Assembly (NCBI GenBank): GCA_002298915.1
Contig: DBML01000022.1
Span: forward strand, 1-18,740
Source: Clostridium sp. UBA699
GTDB lineage: Bacteria > Bacillota > Clostridia > Clostridiales > Clostridiaceae
Direction of reading: 5' to 3'
DNA length: 18,740 nucleotides
Part shown: piece after piece, positions 1 to 6,486 of the stretch
Position numbering within the stretch: the first letter of the stretch is position 1
How the letters are laid out: each line of letters begins with the position of its first letter
Position numbers and translations under genes: made by a program
The notes under the pieces: model-generated
The model's database searches: none
Seen by the model: only the letters and a program-made list of their open reading frames with translations
Told to the model about the DNA's origin: nothing

Positions 1-26
1 TGCGCCCATGCCGGGCGCACAAAAAC

Positions 27-58
27 AAGATTCAGGTGCCCAAGCGCCTGAATCTTTT
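27..58. terminator. Intrinsic terminator hairpin, possibly bidirectional
   Basis: A 13-bp stem (27-39 with 44-56, one G-U pair) closes a four-base loop and is followed by TTTTCT on the plus strand. On the minus strand the same stem is followed by a GTTTTTG run, so it could stop transcription both ways. A second GC-rich stem (1-7 with 13-19) lies at the window edge; its context to the left is not visible. Confidence 0.7.
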
Positions 59-103
59 CTATTTGGCTATGTTAAAGAAAGTTAGTGATTTTACAAATAT
101 TTT

Positions 104-127
104 AAAAGGACCTGTGAAGGTCCTTTT
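104..127 (-). terminator. Probable terminator of the membrane-protein gene
   Basis: A perfect 10-bp inverted repeat (104-113 with 118-127, arms AAAAGGACCT/AGGTCCTTTT) surrounds a four-base loop. It lies about 30 bases after the stop codon of the minus-strand gene ending at 159. Read on the minus strand the stem ends in CCTTTT. The tail is short, so efficiency is uncertain. Confidence 0.55.
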
Positions 128-158
128 GATTTCGTTTAATTCAATCATTAACGGAGAT

Positions 159-533
159 TTATTGCCTAAATAAAAAATTATTCAATAACTTTTCAAGGGA
201 TTTGTTTTTAGTGTAAAGTATACTAGAAATTATGTTGAAAGAAATAATCATCACAATAAATTCATTTTCTGGTGACATTATCTTTAACCAATGTATGATA
301 TATGTAACTGATATCGCAATTAAAACTGCCATAATAGCTAATGTAATGCTGAACCTAAAAGGTTGAAGTTTGCTGAAAAACTTTCCCCATGTAAGTATAA
401 TAAAACAAGCGAAAATTAGAACATAAGAAATTGCATAGAGTATTTTGTTTTCATAAAAGTATATCCCCATTAGGAATCCAATTATTCCAAAGATTACAGC
501 AATAATTAGTAATACTTTTTCAAAACTTTTCAT
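159..533 (-). CDS. Small four-helix membrane protein, unknown function
   Basis: This is a 124-residue hydrophobic protein whose family I do not recognise. Four membrane segments are visible at about residues 7-26, 31-49, 62-83 and 91-107, joined by short charged loops; the tail is basic. I chose the ATG at 533 because a GGGGGAAC ribosome site lies just upstream. An in-frame ATG at 605 would add 24 residues with two Cys that do not look like membrane protein and has no visible ribosome site. The DNA is much more AT-rich than the genes from 1180 onward and uses AAT/ATT/TTT codons freely, which suggests accessory origin. The gene stands alone, between a promoter at 611-619 and a hairpin at 104-127. 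Nothing in the sequence shows a substrate or partner. Confidence 0.75.
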   Translation of the reverse strand: MKSFEKVLLIIAVIFGIIGFLMGIYFYENKILYAISYVLIFACFIILTWGKFFSKLQPFRFSITLAIMAVLIAISVTYIIHWLKIMSPENEFIVMIISFNIISSILYTKNKSLEKLLNNFLFRQ

Positions 534-610
534 ATGTTCCCCCGTTAATTGAATAATTGGGATATCGCACCTTGTACAAGAATGCCTTAATATGCAATAC
601 ACCATTTAAC

Positions 611-619
611 ATTATACCA
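611..619 (-). promoter_or_regulatory. Extended -10 promoter for the membrane-protein gene
   Basis: On the minus strand this reads TGG-TATAAT, an extended -10 element, about 80 bases upstream of the ATG at 533. No good -35 hexamer lies 17 bases upstream (TTACAT at 634-639 is weak), which extended -10 promoters can tolerate. This is inferred from consensus only. Confidence 0.45.
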
Positions 620-691
620 GCATTCTCAAAATAATGTAATCTTAAACACGGAATTCATAATTATAGCCTTATATTAGATAAAATATCAATA

Positions 692-784
692 TTATTCCTT
701 AACACAACCTTCTATTTTACAGAGATCCCACCTTTTGGTCTGACGCTGAGAGCTTCCCAAAGCGCGTTGATCCCTTTTCTTCAC
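692..784 (-). CDS. Possible 30-residue basic small protein
   Basis: A GTG-initiated frame of 30 codons begins MKKRDQRALG, is strongly basic and holds two cysteines. A GGAG ribosome site lies five bases before the GTG. The start overlaps the stop codon of the upstream open segment by four bases (GTGA), the usual arrangement for translational coupling. It could equally be the end of a longer gene that has lost its frame, because the preceding segment (781-912) has no start codon. No family is recognised. It belongs to the short-ORF cluster behind the operator at 1094. Confidence 0.3.
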   Translation of the reverse strand: MKKRDQRALGSSQRQTKRWDLCKIEGCVKE

Positions 785-912
785 ACACACTCCAGCAGGT
801 AGCTTATATGTTCCATAGAAATGTATGCCGGCCATATCATTTCAAGGAGATGTTCATCTTCTCCTTCATCCCAATGGCTGAAGCACTTGCATTCACTCCC
901 TTGTTCCCGGCC
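781..912 (-). pseudogene. Coding-like open segment without a start, possible frameshifted gene middle
   Basis: This minus-strand frame is open for 43 codons from a TAA at 913-915 to a TGA at 781-783. It contains no ATG, GTG or TTG until a late Met at 838-840. It encodes an acidic, aromatic stretch including CKCFSHWDEGEDEHLLEMIW, which looks like real protein rather than chance. The frame preceding it (893-1060) ends inside it and the frame following it starts at its stop codon. The simplest reading is one or two frameshifts in a former gene of about 120 codons, or three remnants. I cannot tell decay from programmed shifting or sequencing error. Confidence 0.35.
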
Positions 913-1060
913 TTATAAACTTGCCTCTTAGGGCGGGAAGCCTGCTGGAAGCATATCTTCGCCCTATGAGGCAAATCCCTGCAAGGCCTACGGCAGAGCC
1001 CATCAACATGTCGGAAATGCGCACTTTCTTCCAGGGGAAAAGCCTGTCTAGATTATACAT
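893..1060 (-). CDS. Possible small membrane-anchored protein, 55 residues, perhaps 5' part of a broken gene
   Basis: This ATG-initiated frame begins MYNLDRLFPWKK and continues with a glycine-rich hydrophobic segment (about residues 17-32, MLMGSAVGLAGICLIG) followed by RR and a basic tail. A single membrane helix with positive residues on the cytoplasmic side fits. An AAAGGTC ribosome-like site lies about 11 bases upstream, which is weak. The codon style matches the core genes, not the AT-rich flank. It is the first frame behind the operator/promoter at 1094-1129. The protein ends in a frame that overlaps the next open segment, so truncation by a frameshift near 895-912 is possible. No family is recognised. 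Confidence 0.4.
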   Translation of the reverse strand: MYNLDRLFPWKKVRISDMLMGSAVGLAGICLIGRRYASSRLPALRGKFIRPGTRE

Positions 1061-1093
1061 TATGGACCATGACCTTTCTTGGCAAATATAAAT

Positions 1094-1129
1094 TGTTTAG
1101 ATGCCTAAATAATTTATATAGTTGCCTAT
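1094..1129 (-). promoter_or_regulatory. Promoter -10 with tandem MarR-type operator palindromes
   Basis: TGTTTAG-ATGC-CTAAATA (core arms 1096-1100 and 1105-1109) is a palindrome extended by AATT on both sides. A second, weaker one, ATAG-TTGC-CTAT (1118-1129), is centred 21 bases away, two helical turns. Between and overlapping them, the minus strand reads TATAAA (1118-1113), a -10 box. A protein bound here would cover the start of transcription toward the short ORFs at 692-1060. The same core palindrome sits just after the -10 box of kynU (8991-9009). Binding by the MarR protein encoded at 9026-9457 is my inference. Confidence 0.5.
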
Positions 1130-1179
1130 GAGATTTTGAAAGAAGCTTGGAAAAGCTCAGAAATGTCCGCAACAGATAC

Positions 1180-2499
1180 CTATGCCTGCTCCGGTTTCCT
1201 CAGCTTCAGGAACATCAGGTTCAATAGCGGCAGCAGGTAAACGTAGGCAAGGAACGGGATGCAGGAAGGGTCCGTGCCAAGTATGGTCATGGGGGCCAGG
1301 AGCGCTATGTTCCAGGGGATCAGCGCCGCAGTCATTATGGCCGTGTTCTCCAGGTCCACTGCTGCGCAAGCCGAGCCGAACCCGTTCTTCTCATAGGCTT
1401 TCTTGTTCAGCATATGCGAGAACGTGACGGCAAAGGTCTGGCTGCACCCTACCGCTGAACCGAAAAGGCTCGTCACGAACATGTTCCTGTAAACCTTGTA
1501 CCTATTGTCGGCTTTCAGAGTAGCCTCCTCTATTGCGTTGAGCATCCCCGTGCCTTCCATGATCCCGGCGAAGGAAGAGGCGAGGAATACTACAAGCGCC
1601 GTCTTCATAAGGGATATCTCCCCTCCGCCCTTTATTATACTGCTGAGGGGGCTTGCCGAATCCATGCTGAACCCGAAGATGATGTATTTTAAGCACTCGG
1701 CAAGCGTCTTGTGCTGAAGCGTAAGACTTATTACTACCGCCAGCTTGATGCTCACGAGCATGGATAGCTTAACATTCACCCTGAGGATCGAAAAAATTAT
1801 TATGACTGCGGCAGGCGCCAGCACCAGCGGGCTTGTGTTGAATTCGTTCGCAATCAGCTCAGGCAGGTTGCCCGAGGAGCTGTGCAGCGGAAACACCCTG
1901 GATACAGCTAGATAGAAGCCAGCGGAGATGAGGAACGTCACTGCACAGGTTTTCAGCATGTTCCTGATGTTGTCATAGATGTCGGTTTCGGTGATCGCAG
2001 CTACGAAGCTGGCGCTTGAGGATAATGGTGAAATCCTGTCCCCGAAATACGCGCCCGCTATAACTGCTCCCGCCGTGGCCGCCAGGCTTGCCCCTCCGCT
2101 CCTTGCCATAACCATCAGCGCCGTCCCCACGACACCCGAGGTGCCGACCGAAGTCCCTATGAGGCAGGACACCGTGCAGCTGAGCAGGAAGGCCGACAGT
2201 ATGAACATGTCGGGCCTTATGAGCTGCAGCCCGTAGTTGACTATAGCCGGCACCGTCCCCGCAGCCATCCACATTGGGATGAGCGCACCTATGAGCATGA
2301 GGATGCTTACCACTATCAGCGACTTCCTCCCTCCGGCATACCCCATCCTGATCAGGGCACCGCCTGAGAAGCCTCGCCTCAGGGCAACGAAGAAAAACAT
2401 CATGATCCCTGCGGCCAAAGGGTATGCCAGAAAAATCCCCTTGAACACGCTTGTCACGAGCAGAAGGAAGGTAATTGCGAATGCGGCGATGAGGTCCAT
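1180..2499 (-). CDS. NhaC-family Na+/H+ antiporter-type membrane transporter
   Basis: A 439-residue, very hydrophobic protein with about eleven or twelve membrane helices. The stretch GTSVGTSGVVGTALMVMA followed by GAYFGDRISPLSSSAS matches the conserved core of the NhaC/ion-transporter superfamily, where GA-FGD-SP-S is typical. A second half-repeat (FSMDSASPLSSIIKGGG) mirrors it. NhaC members usually exchange cytoplasmic Na+ for H+; relatives swap organic acids (for example MleN malate/lactate), so the substrate is not settled. I start at the ATG at 2499, which has GGAGGC six bases upstream; an upstream in-frame ATG at 2547 lacks a ribosome site. An extended -10 (TGC-TATAAT, minus strand 2541-2533) lies before it. 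It is divergent from a LysR-type regulator, the common layout for a regulated transporter. No clear terminator follows. Confidence 0.85.
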   Translation of the reverse strand: MDLIAAFAITFLLLVTSVFKGIFLAYPLAAGIMMFFFVALRRGFSGGALIRMGYAGGRKSLIVVSILMLIGALIPMWMAAGTVPAIVNYGLQLIRPDMFILSAFLLSCTVSCLIGTSVGTSGVVGTALMVMARSGGASLAATAGAVIAGAYFGDRISPLSSSASFVAAITETDIYDNIRNMLKTCAVTFLISAGFYLAVSRVFPLHSSSGNLPELIANEFNTSPLVLAPAAVIIIFSILRVNVKLSMLVSIKLAVVISLTLQHKTLAECLKYIIFGFSMDSASPLSSIIKGGGEISLMKTALVVFLASSFAGIMEGTGMLNAIEEATLKADNRYKVYRNMFVTSLFGSAVGCSQTFAVTFSHMLNKKAYEKNGFGSACAAVDLENTAIMTAALIPWNIALLAPMTILGTDPSCIPFLAYVYLLPLLNLMFLKLRKPEQA

Positions 2500-2532
2500 A
2501 GAAATGCCTCCTTGATTAAGATACTTTATTCC

Positions 2533-2541
2533 ATTATAGCA
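2533..2541 (-). promoter_or_regulatory. Extended -10 promoter for the NhaC-type gene
   Basis: The minus strand reads TGC-TATAAT about 35 bases before the ATG at 2499. The -35 region (TTTTAT at 2556-2561) is poor. The position in the divergent gap with the LysR-type gene would suit activation or repression by that protein, but I do not see a convincing LysR box in this very AT-rich stretch. Confidence 0.45.
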
Positions 2542-2619
2542 ACGCATGATATATAATAAAAATATGTATATGCTATATGAAATATAATGATTTTATTATA
2601 AAAAAGAGGTGATATATGT

Positions 2620-3483
2620 ATGGACAACAGGCAGCTGTTCAACTACCTGAGCATCGTCGAGGAAGGGAGCATATCGAAGGCAGCAGAGAAGCTGCACCTT
2701 GCCCAGCCCTACCTCAGCCAGCAGCTCAAAGCGCTCGAAGAGGAGCTTGGGGTCATGCTTATCGAGAGGACTACGCGAAGGTTCCAGGTAACCGAAGCGG
2801 GCAGGGTCCTCTCCTACAGGGCGAGGCAGATACTGGACCTGTCCGAAGCGGCTGTTAAGGAAGTGAAGGACTACAGCGGGGGAATCAGGGGCACCCTTTC
2901 CCTGGGCTGCCTCTCCTCCGTCATTGAAACCCTGCTCACTAACAAGATAAACGAGTTCCACGAAGCCTACCCGGAGGTCAACTTCGACGTGCGCCAGTAC
3001 AGCAGCGAGGAGATAATGGAGCTCCTCAAGCGCGGGATCATAGAGATAGGCATAATCAGGAGCCCCCTCAACTCGGAGCTGTTTGAATCGATCGCGCTTC
3101 CAATCGAGCCTATGATGGCGGTTGCCAGCTCAAGCATGGGCATAGCTGGCGCGGGGCAGAGCGTGTCCCTTGAGGAGCTTGCAGACAAGCCGCTGCTGGT
3201 CAACAGGAGGTTTGAAAGCAGGATACTCGAGCCTTTCCACAGAAAGGGCCTCTCCCCGAGGATACTCTGCAAGATCGAGGACACGAGGCCTCTGCTCCTG
3301 CTTGCAAAGCTTGGCATGGGCGTCGCCATAGTCCCAAGGGACTGGACCGGCCTTGTATCCTCGCCCGAACTCGAGCAGTTCATGATACCGGAGCTGGGGA
3401 TGGACACCGGCACGATCGTGGTCTGGCTCAAGGATCACTACCTGACTTTGGCAGCAAAGAACTTCCTCAGAAGCTTCCGGTGA
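2620..3483 (+). CDS. LysR-type transcriptional regulator
   Basis: A 287-residue protein of typical LysR length. The N-terminal winged helix-turn-helix is clear at about residues 3-60: LFNYLSIVEEGSISKAAEKL, then LAQPYLSQQLKALEEELG and the wing ERTTRRFQVTEAG. A linker helix follows, then two Rossmann-like periplasmic-binding-type lobes from about residue 92 (GTLSLGCLSSV) to the end. Such proteins bind as tetramers and respond to a small molecule. The start at 2620 is the ATG in frame with the HTH; an ATG three bases earlier is in another frame. GAGGTGAT lies about ten bases upstream. It is divergent from the NhaC-type gene with 120 bases between, so control of that transporter is the likely job. 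The effector cannot be read from the sequence. Confidence 0.9.
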   Translation: MDNRQLFNYLSIVEEGSISKAAEKLHLAQPYLSQQLKALEEELGVMLIERTTRRFQVTEAGRVLSYRARQILDLSEAAVKEVKDYSGGIRGTLSLGCLSSVIETLLTNKINEFHEAYPEVNFDVRQYSSEEIMELLKRGIIEIGIIRSPLNSELFESIALPIEPMMAVASSSMGIAGAGQSVSLEELADKPLLVNRRFESRILEPFHRKGLSPRILCKIEDTRPLLLLAKLGMGVAIVPRDWTGLVSSPELEQFMIPELGMDTGTIVVWLKDHYLTLAAKNFLRSFR

Positions 3484-3504
3484 CAATCAATTATCAATCT
3501 TTTC

Positions 3505-3533
3505 TTGCAAATTGTCATAAAAATCTATATAAT
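3505..3533 (+). promoter_or_regulatory. Promoter of the serS T-box transcript
   Basis: TTGCAA at 3505-3510, a 17-base spacer, and a perfect TATAAT at 3528-3533. Transcription would begin near 3540, a little before Stem I of the T-box leader. Confidence 0.7.
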
Positions 3534-3551
3534 GAAAAGTACATATTGAAA

Positions 3552-3790
3552 AATCAGCGTTGATGAAAGCTACGATTTCAATCTTTCTTCAGAAAGCCGG
3601 TGGGCGATGCGAACCGGTGCAGGATTGGGTCCTTCCACTTTCGGAGCTGTTGGTGATGAACCGTAAGGCTGGTAACCTTTATCTTACTGTTGTCGAGAGG
3701 CTGGTTCGAAGGAACCATGCAATTTGGGTGGCACCGCGGATACATTCCTTCCGTCCCATATGAATAGTATGAGATGGGGGGTTTTTTGCT
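3552..3790 (+). ncRNA. T-box leader (serine specifier) controlling serS
   Basis: The hallmark T-box TTTGGGTGGCACCGCGG is at 3723-3739, followed by a terminator stem pairing CCCAT (3755-3759) with ATGGG and ending in GGTTTTTT. Stem I is recognisable: base helix GAAAG (3565-3569) with CTTTC (3638-3642), upper helix CAATC (3579-3583) with GATTG (3623-3627), an AGAAAG element and an apical CCGGT/ACCGG hairpin. The base just before the lower 3' strand is a purine (A3637) and the three before it, TCC at 3634-3636, form the specifier codon for serine. Uncharged tRNA-Ser would pair with TCC and, by its acceptor end, with the GGTGG-type bulge, favouring antitermination and serS expression. The specifier placement is by analogy with the known glyQS leader. 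Confidence 0.93.
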
Positions 3791-3839
3791 TTTTGCTTCA
3801 TCAGGTCAAATCAATATTTAATTTTTAGGGGGTAAACCA

Positions 3840-5129
3840 ATGTTAGATTTAAAATTTGTCAGAGAAAACCCGGATGTAATCAGGGCAAACGTTAAGAAAA
3901 AATTTCAGGATGCCAAGCTTCCTCTCGTAGACGAGGTGCTGGAGCTTGATATCGAGAACAGGAATGCCAAGCAGGAAGCTGACGCGCTCAGGGCTGACAG
4001 GAACAAGATCTCGAAGGAGATCGGAGCGCTCATGGGACAGGGCAAGAAGGCGGAAGCAGAGGAGTTGAAAGCAAAGGTCACTGCGGAGTCTGAGAGGCTT
4101 GCAGCCCTCGAGGCAAGGGAAGCAGAGCTCGAGGAGAGAATAAAGGTCATACTGATGACCCTTCCTAACATAATCGCAGACAGCGTTCCTATCGGAAAAG
4201 ACGACAGCGAGAACGTTGAAGTTGAGAAATTCGGCGACCCGGTCGTTCCAGACTTCGAGGTTCCTTACCACATAGACATAATGGAGATGTTCAACGGCGT
4301 CGACCTTGACACAGCAAGGAAGGTTTCGGGCAGCGGCTTCTACTACCTGATCGGCGACATAGCCAGGCTCCACTCGTCAATACTTTCATACGCAAGGGAC
4401 TTCATGATCGACAGGGGCTTCACTTACTGCATACCTCCGTACATGATCAGGAGCGAAGTTGTTACAGGAGTTATGAGCTTCGCTGAAATGGACGCGATGA
4501 TGTACAAGATCGAGGGAGAGGACCTCTACCTTATAGGAACAAGCGAGCACTCGATGATCGGCAAGTTCATCGACTCGATCCTTCCTAAGGAAGAACTTCC
4601 TGTTGCCATGACAAGCTTCTCGCCTTGCTTCAGAAAAGAAGTGGGAGCACACGGCATAGAAGAAAGAGGAGTGTACAGGATACACCAGTTCGAGAAGCAG
4701 GAAATGATAGTTGTCTGCGAACCAGAAGACAGCCCTATGTGGTACGACAAGCTGTGGCAGAACACAGTGGACTTCTTCAGAACGCTCGACGTTCCTGTAA
4801 GAACCCTTGAGTGCTGCTCAGGCGACCTGGCAGACCTCAAAGTCAAGTCTGTTGACGTTGAGGCATGGTCACCAAGACAGCAGAAATACTTCGAGGTAGG
4901 AAGCTGTTCAAACCTAGGCGATGCCCAGGCAAGACGACTGAAGATACGCATAGACGGAGAAAAGGGCAAATACTTCGCTCACACGCTGAACAACACCTGC
5001 GTTGCTCCTCCAAGGATGCTTATCGCATTCCTCGAGAACAACCTCACTGAAGAAGGAACTATAAAGATCCCGGTTGCGCTCAGACCGTACATGGGCGGAA
5101 TGACTGAAATAGTTAGAAAAAAGAAGTAG
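3840..5129 (+). CDS. serS: Seryl-tRNA synthetase, archaeal-like sequence variant
   Basis: A 429-residue class II synthetase that charges tRNA-Ser with serine. Residues 1-105 form the long antiparallel coiled-coil arm that holds the tRNA (charged heptads from about 30). The catalytic domain follows, with a TSEH substrate loop near residue 240, motif 2 SFSPCFRKEVGAHG with Arg265, and motif 3 APPRMLIAFLEN with Arg392. Bacterial SerRS usually has FR-E-GSAG-DTRG and G-G-AVGRTLVAVLEN at these places. Here the EGEDLYLI-TSEH, FRKE-GAHG and HTLNNT segments recall archaeal bacterial-type SerRS as I remember it. Length and all catalytic landmarks are normal, so it should be active. AGGGGGT ribosome site five bases before the ATG. 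Sole gene of a T-box transcript, closed by a strong terminator. Confidence 0.93.
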   Translation: MLDLKFVRENPDVIRANVKKKFQDAKLPLVDEVLELDIENRNAKQEADALRADRNKISKEIGALMGQGKKAEAEELKAKVTAESERLAALEAREAELEERIKVILMTLPNIIADSVPIGKDDSENVEVEKFGDPVVPDFEVPYHIDIMEMFNGVDLDTARKVSGSGFYYLIGDIARLHSSILSYARDFMIDRGFTYCIPPYMIRSEVVTGVMSFAEMDAMMYKIEGEDLYLIGTSEHSMIGKFIDSILPKEELPVAMTSFSPCFRKEVGAHGIEERGVYRIHQFEKQEMIVVCEPEDSPMWYDKLWQNTVDFFRTLDVPVRTLECCSGDLADLKVKSVDVEAWSPRQQKYFEVGSCSNLGDAQARRLKIRIDGEKGKYFAHTLNNTCVAPPRMLIAFLENNLTEEGTIKIPVALRPYMGGMTEIVRKKK

Positions 5130-5141
5130 CATCAAGATAAT

Positions 5142-5178
5142 AAGAGCTGCCTGGTTCATTTGAACCGGCAGCTCTTCC
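5142..5178 (+). terminator. serS terminator
   Basis: A 16-bp stem with one bulged T (5142-5157 with 5161-5176; arms AAGAGCTGCC.. and ..GGCAGCTCTT) lies 13 bases after the serS stop. The T-tail is short (CTTCCTC), but the stem is strong. Confidence 0.7.
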
Positions 5179-5213
5179 TCATGGCCATAGTTCCGAGAAT
5201 CTTGATTACCCTA

Positions 5214-5242
5214 TTGATAATGTCCCCGATTTCTGTTATAAA
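5214..5242 (+). promoter_or_regulatory. Promoter of the queuosine operon
   Basis: TTGATA at 5214-5219, a 17-base spacer and an extended -10 TGT-TATAAA (5234-5242). Transcription would begin about 15 bases before the riboswitch aptamer. Confidence 0.65.
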
Positions 5243-5263
5243 TAAATGTGGAATAAATTTAAT

Positions 5264-5303
5264 AGACAGTTCGTAAGCTTCCTGTCGTAAAACAAAACTA
5301 GGC
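5264..5303 (+). promoter_or_regulatory. preQ1-I riboswitch aptamer
   Basis: The compact preQ1-I layout is visible: P1 GACAG (5265-5269) with CTGTC (5282-5286), a 12-base loop TTCGTAAGCTTC, and the A-rich tail GTAAAACAAAACTAGG whose last bases fold back on the loop as a pseudoknot. It is directly upstream of queD, the usual location. Binding of 7-aminomethyl-7-deazaguanine (preQ1), an end product of the operon, should favour the terminator at 5328-5354. Between them lies a hairpin, ATTTACA/TGTAAAT (5309-5325), which may belong to the switching structure. Confidence 0.85.
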
Positions 5304-5327
5304 AGCTAATTTACACCGTGTAAATCC

Positions 5328-5354
5328 AGGGCGCCTTTTCAGCGCCCTTTTTTA
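5328..5354 (+). terminator. Riboswitch-controlled terminator before queD
   Basis: GGGCGC (5329-5334) pairs with GCGCCC (5342-5347), followed by TTTTTT, 24 bases before the queD start. It is the expected expression platform for a transcription-off preQ1 switch. Confidence 0.85.
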
Positions 5355-5377
5355 TTTGAAATTCGGAGGGAAACAAT

Positions 5378-5806
5378 ATGTTTATAATCAAAAGCGAGGT
5401 CGGTTTCGATGCATCCCACTATCTTAGCGGTTACGAGGGCAAGTGCGGGAAGATACATGGCCACAGATACAGGCTCATAGCTAAAATACAGAGCAGCGAG
5501 CTGCAGACCGAAGGCTCAAGCCGAGGCATGGTCGAGGATTTCAGCTTCGTCAAGGCGGCCCTCAGGGAAATAAGGGACATGTTCGACCACAAGCTGATCA
5601 TCGAGGACGACGAAACTGGCCGCAAGCTCATAGAAAGCCTCAAAGGCATGCCCGAGATTTTCGACTACATCCTTGTGCCCTACAGGCCAACAGCCGAGGA
5701 GATGTCGAGGCACATTTTCAACCTGATTAAGGAAAAAGGCATTGCTGTCCATGAGGTCGAACTTTTCGAGACCCCGACCAACAGCTGCATATACAGAGAG
5801 GGTTAA
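5378..5806 (+). CDS. queD: 6-carboxy-5,6,7,8-tetrahydropterin synthase QueD
   Basis: A 142-residue protein of the 6-pyruvoyl-tetrahydropterin synthase fold. It turns dihydroneopterin triphosphate into 6-carboxytetrahydropterin, the second step toward 7-deazaguanine. Zinc ligands are His14 (FDASHYL), His27 and His29 (KIHGHRY). The catalytic Cys is Cys23, and the acid/base pair DH is Asp70-His71 (FDHKLI). PTAEE (104-108) and Glu131 (ETPTNS) form the pterin pocket. GGAGGG ribosome site before the ATG. It is the first gene after the preQ1 riboswitch, with queE starting two bases after its stop. GTP cyclohydrolase (FolE), which supplies the substrate, is not in the window. Confidence 0.95.
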   Translation: MFIIKSEVGFDASHYLSGYEGKCGKIHGHRYRLIAKIQSSELQTEGSSRGMVEDFSFVKAALREIRDMFDHKLIIEDDETGRKLIESLKGMPEIFDYILVPYRPTAEEMSRHIFNLIKEKGIAVHEVELFETPTNSCIYREG

Positions 5807-5808
5807 GA

Positions 5809-6483
5809 ATGGCTAAGTACAACGTGATCGAGAAGTTCCTTTCCATAGACGGCGAGGGCCCCACCGCTGGTGAGCTGGCAGCCTTCATAAGGTTCGGCGG
5901 CTGCAACCTGGCCTGCGCCTGGTGCGACACTGCTTATTCCATAGACAGGAGCGTCATGGGGGAGCAGCTTTCCAAGGAGGAGATCTACAGCTTCGTTAAG
6001 GAAACAGGGGCGCGAAACGTCACGGTTACCGGAGGCGAACCCCTCATACAGGAGGGCATAGAGGACCTCATATGCCATCTTGCCGAAGAGAAGGAGCTGA
6101 TGGTGCACATCGAGACGAACGGCTCCGTACCCATATACGGCTTCAGGAGGCTGACCCCTCTCGCCAACGTGAGCTTCATAGTGGACTACAAGCTTCCCGG
6201 CAGCGGGATGGAGGGCAGCATGGACCTCGGAAACTTCGAGCTCATTAGCTCCAAGGATGTTTGCAAGTTCGTCATTGGCAGCCGCGAAGATATGGAGAAG
6301 GCCAGGGAAATAATAGCCAGGTACGGCCTTGAAAAAAAGTGCCTCGTTTACCTCAGCCCCATAACCACCATGATAGAGCCGGTGGAAATCGTGGAATTCA
6401 TGAAAAAGAACAGGATGAACAGGGTGCGCCTTCAGCTGCAGCTCCATAAGTTAATCTGGTCGCCTGATACAAAAGGAGTGTAG
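5809..6483 (+). CDS. queE: 7-carboxy-7-deazaguanine synthase QueE (radical SAM)
   Basis: A 224-residue radical SAM enzyme that contracts 6-carboxytetrahydropterin to 7-carboxy-7-deazaguanine. The cluster motif is GGCNLACAWCDT with Cys32, Cys36 and Cys39, the CX3CX2C spacing used by QueE and by radical SAM enzymes generally. The N-terminal SIDGEGPTAG (12-21) and the SAM-binding TVTGGEPLIQ (about 72-81) are also typical. The length and the short barrel fit the family. The ATG follows the queD stop by two bases, so translation is probably coupled; queC starts three bases after its stop. Confidence 0.95.
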   Translation: MAKYNVIEKFLSIDGEGPTAGELAAFIRFGGCNLACAWCDTAYSIDRSVMGEQLSKEEIYSFVKETGARNVTVTGGEPLIQEGIEDLICHLAEEKELMVHIETNGSVPIYGFRRLTPLANVSFIVDYKLPGSGMEGSMDLGNFELISSKDVCKFVIGSREDMEKAREIIARYGLEKKCLVYLSPITTMIEPVEIVEFMKKNRMNRVRLQLQLHKLIWSPDTKGV

Positions 6484-6486
6484 GAA

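Noticed and set aside
159..605. Longer form of the left membrane protein starting at 605
   Set aside because: No ribosome site there; the start at 533 has GGGGGAAC, and the extra residues do not fit.
692..1130. Insertion-sequence remnant in the 690-1130 gap
   Set aside because: No terminal inverted repeats, target duplication or transposase motifs were seen.
2556..2610. A LysR-type T-N11-A box in the gap between the NhaC-type and LysR genes
   Set aside because: The region is so AT-rich that many such matches exist; none is a convincing dyad.
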